From NCBI GenBank assembly GCA_013398275.1, contig VZSE01008344.1, positions 743,105 to 807,104 of the forward strand: a stretch of DNA of 64,000 bases, read 5' to 3'. The notes under the pieces were generated by a model, which saw only the letters and a list, made by a program, of their open reading frames with translations, was not told the origin of the DNA and ran no database searches. The position numbers and the translations under genes are program-made. Below, piece after piece: positions 25,768-39,000 of the stretch (positions are counted from its first letter, which is position 1; each line of letters begins with the position of its first letter). Source of the stretch: Promerops cafer. Taxonomy: Eukaryota; Chordata; Aves; Passeriformes; Nectariniidae.

Positions 25768-28700
25768 GTAAGAGAAATCTGCTCACTACTTCAACTTAGT
25801 TTCAGATAGAATAATGAAATAAGATGTCCTTCATATGGGCTGGGGAATCACAGCTGAGTTATCCTCAGCTGCAGATTCTGGAAAGCAATATACACTGTTT
25901 TCTTGGAAACAAATCTTACCGTGGAGATTTTACAGTCAAAAATTCTGAGGTGAGAAGAAAGAGAAATTTGAAGAGTTTAATTGTGAGGAGGAGCAGGGAA
26001 TGACGAATAATAATGAGTAATATGATTAAAATTGTAAATGTATAATTTCCTTCTTACCAGTTTAATTTTTCACATAAATGCTGTGGTATTCTTCAGATGT
26101 GACTTTCTGGGAAACATTTGTTGCAACAGATGTGCATAAGAAACTTGACATGCTCTTTGGTAAACTTTTTTTAGTGCAGATACAGTTCTGAAACGAGCTA
26201 TGACTACTTAAATTACTGCAGGTACAGTTCTGAAAGGAGCTATGATTTTATTTCGATGCACTGTATTAAAAAAAAGTGTGTCAATGAAAGGTTTCTGTGT
26301 GTTAGCTTTAAAGCATCAGTATTTAGGTTTCTATCACCACTTTGTATCACTTTACCTCCAAGCTGTGTGTCTCACTTTGGTGAGATAAAAGCAGTGCTTC
26401 CACAGAATGAGAGAGGCAATGCATCCCAGGGCAACATCCTGATCTGCAGAGGGGATAAATCTATTTAATTCAAAAGGAAAGACAATGCATCTTGACTCCC
26501 CTGAAGAGATATGTAATGACAGTGTAAATATATGTAATAACTGTACAGAAAATTCCTACATAGGCCACTTAGCTGGTAATTATTCTGTACCTTTTCTGGA
26601 TTTTTTTTTAATCTGGTCAAATCATGTGGTTGTGTATCTGGATTGATTGCTCTTATTCTAATTGAATCTCCCTTTTTCCTGTTATTCTGCTCAGGGTGAA
26701 CATAGATAAGCTACCACATGTTTTATATCTGTATTATATAGAATAATGATTTGCTTTTCTTTTCTTTAGCACTAGTCCCTGACACATTTCTCTCTCTCTT
26801 TCTCACTGGTATTTTTATTTAGCCCATAATTTACACTGTCAGTGTCAATGTTGGATTTATTTTGGAGAACTGTGAAGATGTGGACCTCAGCAGCAATCTG
26901 TGAGAAGCTGGAGGGAAAGATAGATATATTAGATAAGAAATTAGCAGGTAGCTTCATTGCATCCTGTAGCTGTTTATTATGAGTTTTAGTTAAAGTTCAG
27001 CTGGAACTGATTCTTCAGGTGTTTTATTCACACACCAGCACGTCATTGATGGATGGCAGGAAAAAGAGATGTTATGGGCAGAGCCTTCCCCACTTGACCT
27101 CACTTAGGATTTATATTTATGAATTTTTTAGTGCTGTGAAGCACTTTAAATAATGAGAACCTGAAGGCTGCAGTCCTTGTTCCTCTATTCAGTATTGATG
27201 AAAAATTGATTTTGAAGCTGAGGTCAGGTGTGAGACTGAACAGGAACGTTTTTCCAGCGTTCCACGTGGTAATTCTTGTTTCTTATGGCTTTGGGCAGGA
27301 GAGGGTGGGCACTGCACCAGCCTCTGATGGAGCCTGGCAGATCCTGCCTCTCCATCTTTTCTGCAGGGGATCTGTGTGTCTGTGTTTGCATGTGGCTCTG
27401 TGGATGTGTTTGGTGAAACACAGGAAGCCATCCCCTTCCTCTGTTTAACATTCACAAGTCTAATCTCCCTGCTAGGAAATTTAAAAAAAAAAAAAAAAAA
27501 AAGATCAGTTTTCAAGGAAAAAATGGTATGGATGCTTGTTTGGCCAAAGTAAAAAAATTCAGTAACGTTACTGGCGAATAAAACTGTTGATTCCTGAGAT
27601 AAAATGTTGAGTTTAATTCTCCTGGAATATGTTTTTTTGTGGTGGCTTCTATTAGTGCTATGAAGAAAAAAGATTCCTCTTCCCATATTTTGGGTGTGAA
27701 AGGTGGCAGGCAGCATATGCTGCAGCACAGGCTCACTCTGATTTGCTCTGTTTTCAAGAACTTCATACCAAATGCTCGTTTTGGGTAGTTTTAATGAGCT
27801 TGCTGGAAACACGTGCAGGTGCTACTGTTGAATGCTCTGATTGCTACAACAATGCAGAAGTTTTCCAGCAGTTCAGTAGAGGTGAGAGGAACAAGTAATC
27901 TGTCTTTGGATTTTGCTTCATATTTTCTTTTTTTTTTTCCCTCCTTCTATCACACTTTTCTATAGTAATGGACAGGTAAGGGGAAGTACTTAGTACAGAG
28001 AGTTTCCCACTACCCAAGGACAGCTTTTAGCCTGTGCAGCCACTTTGGTTTCAGTGATCCCAGCACCCGAGAGTAGTTCCTGTATGATCAAATGGATGAA
28101 AGCTCTGCCTAAACCTGAGTTCATCCCAGCTTTTCTGAAAAGCCATATTTAATCCTAATTGTGCAGTCTGTTATCACACCATCTAAGCCATGGGAGGGTT
28201 TGGCAGAGAAAATGTTCCTAACAGCTCCTGTACCTCAATTCTGTTGTAGAAGATTTTCTTTCCATCCATTCAAGTGTTGCTAGCACACAAAATTTACAGG
28301 ATTTAAACCAGAAGATTTATTATGTGGGTTTCCTCCATTGGCTGGGAGGCCCTGTGCTGTCAGGTGTTGGTTGTGTTTTGATTTGTTGTGTCTTAACAGC
28401 TTCTGAACACCCACTTTGAGATAGTATGAGCACCTTCTGAGCAGTCCAGACAGAAAGCACAGGACTAGGGTAAACCCAATTTTATTTCCTAGCACCTGAA
28501 GGAGTTTAGTGTCTCAAGAGCCCCACTGCCTCTGTTAGTGTTTTCCTGTTCTTAGCTTTTACAGTATTCTTTGGAGAGCATATCTGTAGCCTTTATGAAA
28601 TACTCCAGGAACAGCAACTTGCAAGCAGTCAGTGGTAATAGAGAAAAATGAACTCTCTGCTTTGCTTTGAAAGCTTAGACAAAGAAAAAACACCCCTAGC

Positions 28701-28796
28701 AAAATAAAATGCTGGTGTCTTTAAAAGTAGCAACGTTCTGAGCTCAATACAGAGAGATGAGAAACTCAGGCAGAGCTGCTGTTATTTAATATCACA
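25768..28796. other. ZNF804A intron 2, 5' part; no gene seen
   Basis: Intronic DNA. A 42-base-spaced imperfect duplication of tacagttctgaaa-gagctatga occurs at 26181-26247. An A20 run lies near 27482-27502. Long open frames near 27190-27810 are judged spurious. No RNA gene is recognised. Confidence 0.55.
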
Positions 28797-29190
28797 CAGA
28801 GTCACACAGAATCACTGGGCTGGAAGAGACCTCCAAGATCACCGAGTCCAACCCAGCCCTAACACCTCAACTAGACCATGGCACTGAGTGCCACATCCAG
28901 TCTGTTCTTAAACACATCCAGGGATGGGGACTCCACCACCTCCCCAGGCAGACCATTCCAGTGCTTTATCACCCTTTCTGTAAAAAACTTTTTCCTAATA
29001 TCCAACCTGTGTTTCCTTTGGAGCAACTTAAGACTGTGTCCCCTCCTTCTGTCACTTGCTGCCTGGAGAAAGAGACCAACCCCCACCTGGCTACAGCCAC
29101 CTTTCAGCAAGTTGCAGAGAGTGATCAGGTCAGCCCTGAGTCTCCTTTTCTCCAGGCTGAACAAGCCCAGCTCCCTGGTCATACAGTAAT
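28797..29190 (-). repeat. CR1 LINE 3' fragment with remnant of ORF2 C-terminus, minus orientation
   Basis: On the + strand it begins with the reversed CR1 3' end (cacagaatcactgggctggaagagacctccaagatc). The minus strand stays open from 29182 to 28871 and encodes the characteristic end of the CR1 ORF2 protein: LEKRRLRADLITL, a GGCSQVGVGLF motif, LDIRKKFFTERVIKHWNGLP and a terminal VFKNRLDVALS. This is only the tail after the reverse transcriptase; the endonuclease and RT catalytic motifs are missing, so it is 5'-truncated and immobile. The intact frame suggests a comparatively young copy. Confidence 0.95.
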
Positions 29191-32100
29191 GGGGGGAGTG
29201 CTATTTGATAACGATGGTCTAAACCCACAGAATGTGGGATTTGAGACCCACGCCAGGGCTTTAAAAGCACGTGTGTAGCTCTGTGCAGCATGGCCTACCT
29301 GTCTGGGAGGAGCTGTGTGAGGTGCTGAGGAGCCCTGCCCGCGCCCCTCGAGACGCTGCGGGTTTGAAAAACGCGGCTGAGCTCTGAGTGACCTTCGTGT
29401 CGTGGCTGCCTGGGCTCGCTGTCCTGCTGAAGAAATCCGGACCACACAGCTCTCTCCCCTGGCCAGTCATCCCTCCAGAGGCTTTTGTCACTACAGGGAC
29501 AAAGAGGGTTTGAAAGTCTCCATCCCAGAACTCCTGATTAATCACCCAATAGCACGGCAGCACACTCGAGCTTGGTGGTTTTGCCCTCCCAGGAGGACTC
29601 TTCCAAATACCAAGCAACGACAATAACAGCGAAAGCTGTGATGAAAAATAAATAGCCCTAATGTATTTGCATCTACAGATGAAAATACAATCAATTAAGT
29701 AAATTATAAGCAGGAATTTTTCCCCACAGAACCTTAGGTCATTTCTCAAACTGTTTCTCTCTGGATGAAAATGATCTCTGTGCTCTACAAATGTGTTTAA
29801 AATTGTACGCAGGGAATAATGTACAAATTATGCAGGAAGACTAAATTAGTAGTTGTCCCCTTTCCCTATTCCAGACACAGATTTCTCCTGTCTGCATTTT
29901 TCTTCTCTCCTTACATCTTTTTCTTTGCACATTTTTTTGACATCAGCACCAAATAAGGTGGAGATAATCTCTATTCACATTAGAGAATATCAGTCTCTAG
30001 TCAGTCAAAAGTGCAAACTTGAATAATTTTCATATGTTTGAATAAATATTTCGTGGAATATGGGTGGAGAACAAGAAGTTTGGAAGTGGAAAGGTGTGAT
30101 TAGACATAACAATAATATAACCCCCATCCTTTTACTAAATCTGGACCTCCTATGAGTTACGAGGCATGTAAGGTATAAATTAAGAGCAATATAGCACATT
30201 TGGGATGCCACTATTCCCAGCAAAGATAATTGGATGTTAGCAGTTGTTTGAGCTTGCAATTTAAAAACAAAGCAACGGATCCTTGTAGTCATCATTACAG
30301 CTCTTTTTAAAAGCTCTCACTGCAGAGTTATTCCCTCTGAAAAAGCAAAACCCATCTCTTCTACTTGGCTGGCACCTGCAGAGGGTGCACTGCTGTGCAT
30401 CTGCAGCTTCTGGCATGGCCCAAGAGTTTGTAGCTGTTTGCAGGGAAATGGCACAAGTACTGGGAGAGTTATGCAGCGATAGAAATGAACTCTTCACTGA
30501 GAGCCAGCAGTATTTTATGCTGTGTTTTTTCAGGCCTGCTTTTTGCAGGTTGGTTTCCCCTGGAGCTTTGGGAATCTGACTGAACCAGAGGCAACATGTT
30601 GTATGCAATTTTTGAAACGTAGAAATGATGATTCTCAAAAAACCCTACTGTCTTCTGGAGCAGTATGTCCAGAGCTTTGGTGTGGCACGGGATAAAAACT
30701 GAAGAGTTCCGGGAATTTTCTGAAGATCTGCTTTGTGAACAAAAAGAGAAAGTGATGCATTGCGTGTCAGGTTTCAGGCATGTTCACTAACCAGAGATGG
30801 GATAGAACAGCTCTGCTGCTCTTGGGTGAGGGAAGTGCCCTTACAGCTGCCTCAGAATGACAGAGGGGTGGCTGCATTCCTGCAGGGGCTCTGGGGAAGG
30901 GCAGCAGCATGCAGGTGCAGGGCCAGCTGCTCCACCCTGCTGGGCAGAGCATCACCCCGGCACGTGCTGCTGCATGGAGCTTCTGGGGCACAGGGAGACA
31001 CTCACAGTCTCACTTTTGTTCATTCCTTGCAAGTGAAAATAATTATTTGTGATACATTTCAGTATTTCTCTTCTTTATATTTTTGTTTTCTTTGAGGCTA
31101 AGTGACTTATTATTTTTAAAATAACCGAGTCAGGTCTTTCGCAGCTGAATTTTCTGGAATGAAGAAATTTTGTATTCCTTCTCTTACTTTATCATGTTTC
31201 TCATGTTAGAGAGCTACATCTTGGTGTGTCCTTGTGGGCAGGCAGTCTCAACTACCCAAGCACAGAAGAAATTTAAACATTTCTGTTTGAATCGATCTTG
31301 TGTAGTCCTTTCTTACTGTTATTGCTTTCCCAGAATGTAACTTGGCGTGTCTTCCTATATTTCTTTTTTTTTTCCCTCAGGGAAACATACTGATCTTTGT
31401 AGGCTTTTTAAATATTAAGGAACACAAACAAATGTTCAGCTGTGCATTTATGTACGTGTATATTTTTGTGATGCACGTACAACCATGAAATGAACCCCTC
31501 CTCTCCCTAATATACTCTGCTCTATCGCTGTATTTCAGGTTGGTTTGGATTTTTTTTCCCATTAAGATTGCATTATTTACTGATCTTTTGCAGTTGAACC
31601 GGTGGTTCTTTGGGTTTTTTGAGGTTATTTTTAAGTGAAAATCTTCCTTTTCAGTTTTAAGCACTTGTGCTGACATTAATGCTAATAAGGGTCATCAGCA
31701 GGTCTATTAATTATAGCTCAGCACTGCTGAGACCACTGGAGCTGAGCTTTGTGATGGACTTGATGCTTCCTTTTTCAACTCCTTTAAATGATAAAAGCAA
31801 GCAAAAAGCCTTCTGCTGCTACTGTGAAGAGAAAGGCAGAAGTGCCAACACGACAGGAGCCACTGGGCCACTGGGAAGGAGGGAGCCAGGCTGAGGATCT
31901 CAGTGCTCTGGGACATGGCACACAAGGGGAGCCTGCTTTGGGAGGGTGGGCTCCCGGCTGGGGGCCACCCCTGCCACCCCACGTGGGCAGAGGGAAGTGC
32001 CCAGAGAAAGTCAGCAGGAGCTGGAAGGCTTTAGGAAAAGAGGACGTGCAGTGCTGCTGTGCTGGGGCACAAAGCCAAGACTGGGGAAGTGCTGCTGGTC

Positions 32101-32450
32101 TGTCGGTAACGTGTCTGCAGTGGAAGGCTGCCAGTGGGAGTCTTTATTCCACTTTACAGAATGCATTTTAAGATTAAATAGATAAGTTCTGTTCTTTATG
32201 AATATTTCAGTTTAGTTAGGGAGAAACTTCACATGAAAGAAAATATTTATTTGTTTTCCTTCCAGTTTTTTTTTTTATTTTACCTATAAGATTTAATCCC
32301 AGCACTTGGCTTCTTGATGGGTATCAGTGTAAAGGAGTAGCTAGGCATTCTTTAGCTCCAGACTTGTACTGATGGGTTAGATGAGGATATTTCTGAGTAA
32401 AGTATTAATCCTGCAAAATCCAATTTTGTTGCCAATGAGTGTTCTGTTTT
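29191..32450. other. ZNF804A intron 2; no confirmed gene
   Basis: A CpG-containing, GC-richer patch at about 29310-29480 follows the CR1 copy. The rest is AT-rich, with a moderately GC-rich stretch near 31850-32110. I recognise no coding exon and no RNA gene. Confidence 0.5.
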
Positions 32451-32739
32451 CTCATTACCAAAAAAAAAAAAAGACATGTCACTATGTCCCTGCCACAGTA
32501 ATTACAACAGAAAAGATACTGTGTAACTTTTTCTGTTTTCATGTTTGGGAAATTCGATTCTGTAATAATGTTTGATTAACTAATTGACTTATTTTTTTTT
32601 TCTGAAGAAGTGTTTTTAGAGCAAACACAATTACAGTAGAGGAGTAGATAGCCCATCTGTCCCACTAAGAGCCTGCAAACAGAATATTAACCCCATGCAC
32701 TGACACTACTGATGCCATGAGGAGCCTGTTCTTTACTGC
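32451..32739 (+). repeat. Copy 1 of a 290-base duplication flanking an N
   Basis: From ctcattacc and an A13 run to ttctttactgc, this segment is repeated at 32752-33041 with only one visible difference, a T10 versus T11 run. A single N at 32740 separates the copies. Near-identity plus the N indicates an assembly or gap-closing artefact rather than biology. Confidence 0.9.
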
Positions 32740-32740
32740 N
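32740..32740. other. Single-base assembly gap (N)
   Basis: One ambiguous base sits exactly at the junction between the two near-identical copies, where copy 1 reads ...actgcN and copy 2 continues from ...actgcagg at the equivalent position. Confidence 0.98.
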
Positions 32741-32751
32741 TGTTTTTTTTT

Positions 32752-33041
32752 CTCATTACCAAAAAAAAAAAAAGACATGTCACTATGTCCCTGCCACAGT
32801 AATTACAACAGAAAAGATACTGTGTAACTTTTTCTGTTTTCATGTTTGGGAAATTCGATTCTGTAATAATGTTTGATTAACTAATTGACTTATTTTTTTT
32901 TTTCTGAAGAAGTGTTTTTAGAGCAAACACAATTACAGTAGAGGAGTAGATAGCCCATCTGTCCCACTAAGAGCCTGCAAACAGAATATTAACCCCATGC
33001 ACTGACACTACTGATGCCATGAGGAGCCTGTTCTTTACTGC
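32752..33041 (+). repeat. Copy 2 of a 290-base duplication flanking an N
   Basis: This is the downstream copy of 32451-32739. It runs straight into the following unique sequence (caggacgagcc), so it is probably the true locus copy at its right side, with copy 1 true at its left side. Confidence 0.9.
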
Positions 33042-36000
33042 AGGACGAGCCTTATCCAGTGGCAACTCTTCCTCAGATAAGAAACTTAGTATTTATCCTC
33101 AGTTCTTTATTTTTTTTCTGGTTTTGAATTATTGCAGCCTTCTCATTTCTGTCCTTTTCAATATCCAGATCAGCCTGATAACTTGATAAATCACTAACAT
33201 TAAATTTCCATGCAAAAATATTACAGTTTTTTTAACTGCACATTGCACATTTACTGCTATTTTCCAATCTAGATTGTCACTTCAGTGAGGGGAAAAAAAT
33301 TACATCACCAATGCAAAGTGGGAGTGAGGGAGAGAGGGAGGAGTAAGGGACAGGAAGAAACCTTGTTTGCTCCTTACATCCTGCATGTTGCTTTCCCTGG
33401 CAGGTGTTTATACTGCTGTGTGGTTCATCCTTTTATTTAAAACTCTAGTCATATATTTTAGTCCAACCTGGTCTTTTTAAATCAGTTCATGAACATTTCT
33501 GCATGGAAGTTAGCAGAACCTGGGGCTAATTTTTAACTTTGCTTTACCATATCAGGATCTGTCAGGTTTCTGCTGTTTGGCCAGCACTTTTGCAAAAGAA
33601 AATACTTTTTTTCTGTTCATCAGTAAGATAAGAATGGACACAATAATTAGGACTTGAAGATAGGGAAAAATACAGTTTTTTGGTTCATAATTCTGAGGCA
33701 TTGTGTGTATTGTAATGCATCTTTTGACATACAGTATTTTGATGGGGAGAAATGATTAAAAACTTGCACAAGCATGGAGATCAGGTGATGGTTTACCTAT
33801 CACTCACTTTGTTGTATCAGGCAATAGATTAGCTAAGCAATTACCTACAAGAAAAATACTGCTTTTTATTTTCCTTTATGCTTTAACAGAGTCAGTCTTA
33901 CACAGTTAATTTAAACTTCATTATAGCTGCAAAATTCAAACCAATCAGCAGAACACCTTTTCTGCAGTTTTCAGAAATTCTAGATGCAGTTCTACTGCTG
34001 TCCTGAAAGTAATCAAGCAGATTGTAGATTAACTGTAAGTAATGAATAATATGAAAAGCATTTTGTTACTCCATGGTTTTGAGCTGTCAAGTGATCAAAA
34101 AGAAAGCAAAGGAAAAACGAACATTCCTAGTAGTATATTAAATTCTGACCCCTCAAGGTGAACAATTTCTTACAAGATGATCTAATTTGCTAAAAAGATT
34201 AAATGGTGTATGTCAGGGGTTAGTACTCTATGCCTGATCCTGCAAAAGCCACCCTGTAGTTTCCTATTTGCCACCAGAAAAGAGTTTCAGGGTACATTTT
34301 TCTGCCCTCTGGGAGCTCTGCCAGTGCTCCACTTCATGCCCTGCAGTTTGTGCGTGCTGGTTTCCATGCGAGAGCTCATTCTTTGGGAAGAACCCAGCAG
34401 CCTTCAGTACAGACCACAGTCATTCTCAGGGCAGCTATTGCAGTCTTTGCTGATCCCTGCAAAATCAACCCTCCATTCAGTTCAAAAAAAGCTCGTTCTT
34501 TTTTTAGTGGTAGCCCTGACCTGTTGATGAAACTGCGTGTTGCAATCAGTGCTGCCTTTTGGGAGGAGGTGTGACCAGGCAAACAGACTGCATGGCAGCC
34601 AGAGCGTTTTTGCCACAAGCCCATCCTGCAGCTGGGGCCTCTCGGGGCCAGGGCTGAGCTCCTCGTGGTCCACTGCAGGAAAGGCTGTAAGCCTTGGGCA
34701 GGCATTAGCCTGGGGTTTTATTAGGCACAGTGATGCTGCTCTGGAAACAGTAATTACTTCTGTTCTGGGTATTTGCATTGCAGCCTACACAGAAACATCT
34801 TCAAGTTCCTAAAGGATTGTTCAGTGCAGGCTAAAATATGAACTCGAGTTTTTCTTCTCTTTTTCCCCATGCAGTCAATGCAGCCTGGGCTGCAGAGCCT
34901 CTGCTGGTTGGCTCGTGTTTCAGTTTGGATTTTTAATTCTAATTAAACTGCAGCTCTACGGGAAGGGTCTGAGTGGGTTTTGATTTTAAGCCTTCCCCAC
35001 CCTCACACTGCACAGGAATGAGATAAGAAAGCCTAAACAAGGTGACCATTTGAAGGGACAGATGAGGTGGGCAGGAATGTGTCTGTTTTGTCCACAGCTG
35101 GCAGACAGGCAGCAGCCGTGGCTTGAGAACATTTCAAGAGTCAATGAAAAGGAAAGTTAGAAATGTGGCCCTGCCTTGTCCTGTGTGTGTTTTGGGTTGG
35201 CTGAGGCTTTTCCTTCATCTCGAGGATACCATACACGTTTTCCAGGCATACCTCCTGGTTCTCTCTGTGTTTTCACCCAGTTTTGTTCTTGACAAACCTC
35301 CTTGTGACAAACCTGAATGATTATGTAAAGGACTGCTCAGTTTCTTCCAAAATCTCCATGTGTGGCAGAGGAGTAGTGGTTCAGCATCACACGATTGAAG
35401 TGTGGGTGGCTTTTGGTTGAATGATTTTTTAAAAAAAAAGTTTAGCCATTCAATCTGCAGAAGACCATATAAATCCAAGCACTGTACATGACTGCCTCAC
35501 TCATGCAGAAATCCTTCTTTCCTTGAATTGTCTGTTCCAACAGTATGTTGCATCTTTTCTTAAATTAGAACTGGCAAGAGACCCATGGTATACTGTAATA
35601 TAAATTATAAATTACATTAATTCTAGTTCATTCATGATTAATGTAACTACTTTTAAATGCCTGGCTTCTCTGATAGCACTTACTGCTGTTCTCTTGGTGT
35701 GCAGCCTTGATACACATAATGATAACAAGGGAGGACACAAGTAAGCTCTGCACCTGTACCTCACCTTCCCTTTTCCAGCACAGAAATTCAACAAAATTGA
35801 AAAAAAAAATTTAATAAAAAACCTCAAACTTTTAAAATGCTTATTTTTAATTTTTTATTTTAATTTTTAATTTTTATTTATTTATTTTATAGCTGTTAAG
35901 TGCTTGCTTGCACTGTCATCTGTATGCCACATCTGGTAGAGGATCTCATTGTGTTACATGATTTATAACTACAGAGCACCATATCTGCTTCTTACAAATT

Positions 36001-39000
36001 GCTTGTAATGAGAGCTGGAAACAAAGCAGGAGACTGCCAGTGACTGGCTGGCAGAGAAGGGTTACAGCAGTACCTGAGGTTAGGGATCATTACTGCAGAC
36101 TTTCTTAACACTCACAAAGGGGACAAATTAGAAAAAAGTAAAATAAGGGAATGAAGCATTAAAATGGTGCTTGTCAAAGTCACCCCTAGCTGTGTCCACT
36201 GTCTTTGCTAAGTAAGCCTTAAGCTATCAGGAATGGTTCTCTTTCTTCTGTTTTGTGAGACAGAGCCTGCTGCCACCTCTCCTTCTCTCTCATCTCTCTT
36301 TACAGTCCCACTTCCCAGCCCCAGCAGGAGACTTTTCTTCTGTGTCATTTCAAGACTCATTTCTTGCTTAATGAATCCTTCTTTTCCCCTTTGTTTGGAT
36401 GAGAGTACAACACATGCTGCTGATGCAGTTTACTTCATTTTATTCCCTCCTTTCTGCCCACAGTTTTGCATTTCTAAGGAATACCCAATTAGTACACTTT
36501 TCTTTGCATCGGCCTAGTGCATAGGGTTGGTTAAAAATTATGGATTGTATAATGAGAAATACATTTAAAACATCATGTAAGATAAATTTTATAGTCTAAG
36601 TGTGAGCTTTATGTGCTGGCTGAATAAGAACCTGTTTGAGCCCCAGCCTGTCTCACATCTGCCTTGCCTGCAAGGCTGACACCTCGTCACTGAGCACTTG
36701 GTGCCTGCGTGGCACAGTGGGAGCTCCACTCTGAGTTACTCCTTTGTGACCAACACCTGCAAGTGGCCAGACCCAAGATAACTGAGTTCAGCTGGAATCT
36801 CAAAGAGGAAAAAAAAAAAAAAGTCTCTGAGGGGCAGGTGAAATCGCTGGGGGATTAACAGCTAAAAGAAGTAATCTACAGGGAATATTTGCAAGGAGAT
36901 TTTTTGTGCTCAGATGCTTAAAAGTAGGTCAGGCCAGAAGCAGATGTCCATCCATCCCATGCCAAAATTCCTTCAAGGCATATATTATATACCTGAGGCT
37001 ATTTTAGGATCCTTTTACTTTTTTCCTAAACTAAACAAACAAACAAACAAAAAAATCAAAACCAGAGTGAGGAGGAGTGAATGTCCAAGCAAAGATTTCA
37101 TTACAATGAGCAATAGGATTTGTAACAGTGGGAGCTGGGCAACCTTAAAATGGCTTAAGATGATGATGACGTGGGGGTTTATTTTACTTAAATAATGCTA
37201 GATAATGTCTTAAATGATAGCTAGTCTTTTCCCAATGACTCTGTGGGTGGCAGATTTTCTTTCCAAGTGATGCTCGGGTATCTTGCTTTGGCTCTGCACA
37301 CCTGCCTGGCTGTGAACAAAGGGAAGCCAGAGTAGCTAATGACTCATCTCTGCCTCCACTAACAGGAAGATCAACAAGGCAAAAATAGTGTTGTATCATT
37401 TTCCTTACGCAGTAGAGAAAATACTGTCTACTAAAAAAGTGCTGGGTCTGGAAGTTTCTTATTGCCTCAGCGTAAGACAAGTGTAAAAATCCGTGGGTAT
37501 GTCCCTGTTGGAGAACAGCTTCACTGGCTGCTCCTTGAGGGCTGGGGATGCCCTGCTTCACAGGAGCTTCTGTGCCTTCCCTAATGGGTATGCACAGAGA
37601 GGATGGGCTCCTTTGAAACCCCTCCAGCTGCCATCTGACCTGGAGATACTTGACCTGTTCTTTATTGTTAAGAAGGCAACTGAGAATAACAAGGTTCAAG
37701 CAGTGTCCCTCTTTTCTTGGTCCACTGCAGAGGGTGAGCAATTCTGGAGGTGAAGCAAAGCCAGTTCTTGTTTTGATTTTTAAATTTTATTTTTTTTTAG
37801 AACTCTAAGTGGAAGTAAAGAAAAGCAGAAGCAATTTCCAAGCTCAGTTGACTCTTGGGGTGAGCCTCACATAAGCAAGTGACTGGCTGTGCATGCTGTG
37901 CCAGGCCTGGATTTGATGGGGAGTCGGAGGGAGGGGAGCAAGGGTGGCTGGGGAGGGAGCAGTGCCCTGCCTGCCCTCGTGCTTGTGCAGGGGGGAGCTC
38001 ACCTTCCCACGGGAAGTGGCTGCAGGCCTGCAACAGCTGCCCCTACCACTGCCTGGATTTTGTGTGGCTGGAGGATGTAAGGAAGTGGGATGGCATCCCC
38101 TCCTGAGCTCTTCACGCTCTCGTTCACTCGTGTGCAGTTTGGAAAAAGAATAAAAAAAAAATAAATAAATAAACCCCACAGAGCTCATAATAAAAATCTT
38201 GAAATATTAGTCACTTCTGGGAGCGCAGATGATTTCTGTGGAGTGAACTGCCTGGTATACTGCTAAGGAAAATATTTTCTTGCACATTTGTAACTGCTGT
38301 CATTGACAGTAAAATTGCTTGAAATATAAAATAATGGTAGAGTGTTGCCTAGCATGACAGGAACTGTAAGAGGTTTTGACCTTTAGTAGGCTTTAATGGG
38401 TGCTCTACAGAGGAACTGACGCTTCCATTTATTAACTTGTAATTGTCCAAAATAAATCCTGCTTTCTCCCCGTCTAGTAGATTGAAGCCTAGGGTATGTT
38501 AATTGTGCTGGCTCTTCTCCAAGCTTGACACCTTGACAGCTCTTGTCAGCTTTTAAAAGTTATTCCCCTGTGAAAACTATACTAGTTATTCTCCCATAAT
38601 GGCCTTGCCACTCATCTCTTCTATGTTTTTTAATTCTGACATCAAAGTTTGCGCTTAGTGCTGACCCCCTGACAGGAGAGCGTTCTCTAATGACGAGCAG
38701 TAGGTCAGTGCTCCCTTTTCTGGAGGAATGCAAAAAGAAATTAAATCCAGCACTTTGGTTAGCAAGTGTACACCTGGGACTCTTGCTTTACTAAGGCTCA
38801 GGTATTTGCTCTTCATTAGAGAAATGAGGTTGTACAGTAAACTGATTTATTAACTGTACCACCCAGTGCTCTAATCTCATCAAATCTCACACTGTGCAGG
38901 ACTAGAGTATCTCATAATTTCTAAAAAAAGGCTGCTAATTAACATTTATGTGCTCCAGGACATGGTGGTGCTGAGGCTGGTGGCACATTTTCCTTGGAGT

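Noticed and set aside
27189..27812. A 207-codon open frame on the minus strand
   Set aside because: It runs through a T/A homopolymer giving poly-Phe, overlaps other frames on both strands, has no recognisable domain and lies in intron 2. Length alone is not evidence here.
28878..29278. Plus-strand open frames of about 103-105 codons
   Set aside because: They are the antisense of the CR1 ORF2 tail, which is the real coding relic on the minus strand.
37184..37741. A 185-codon open frame on the minus strand
   Set aside because: No similarity to any family I know, no splice or promoter context, and composition like its neighbours.
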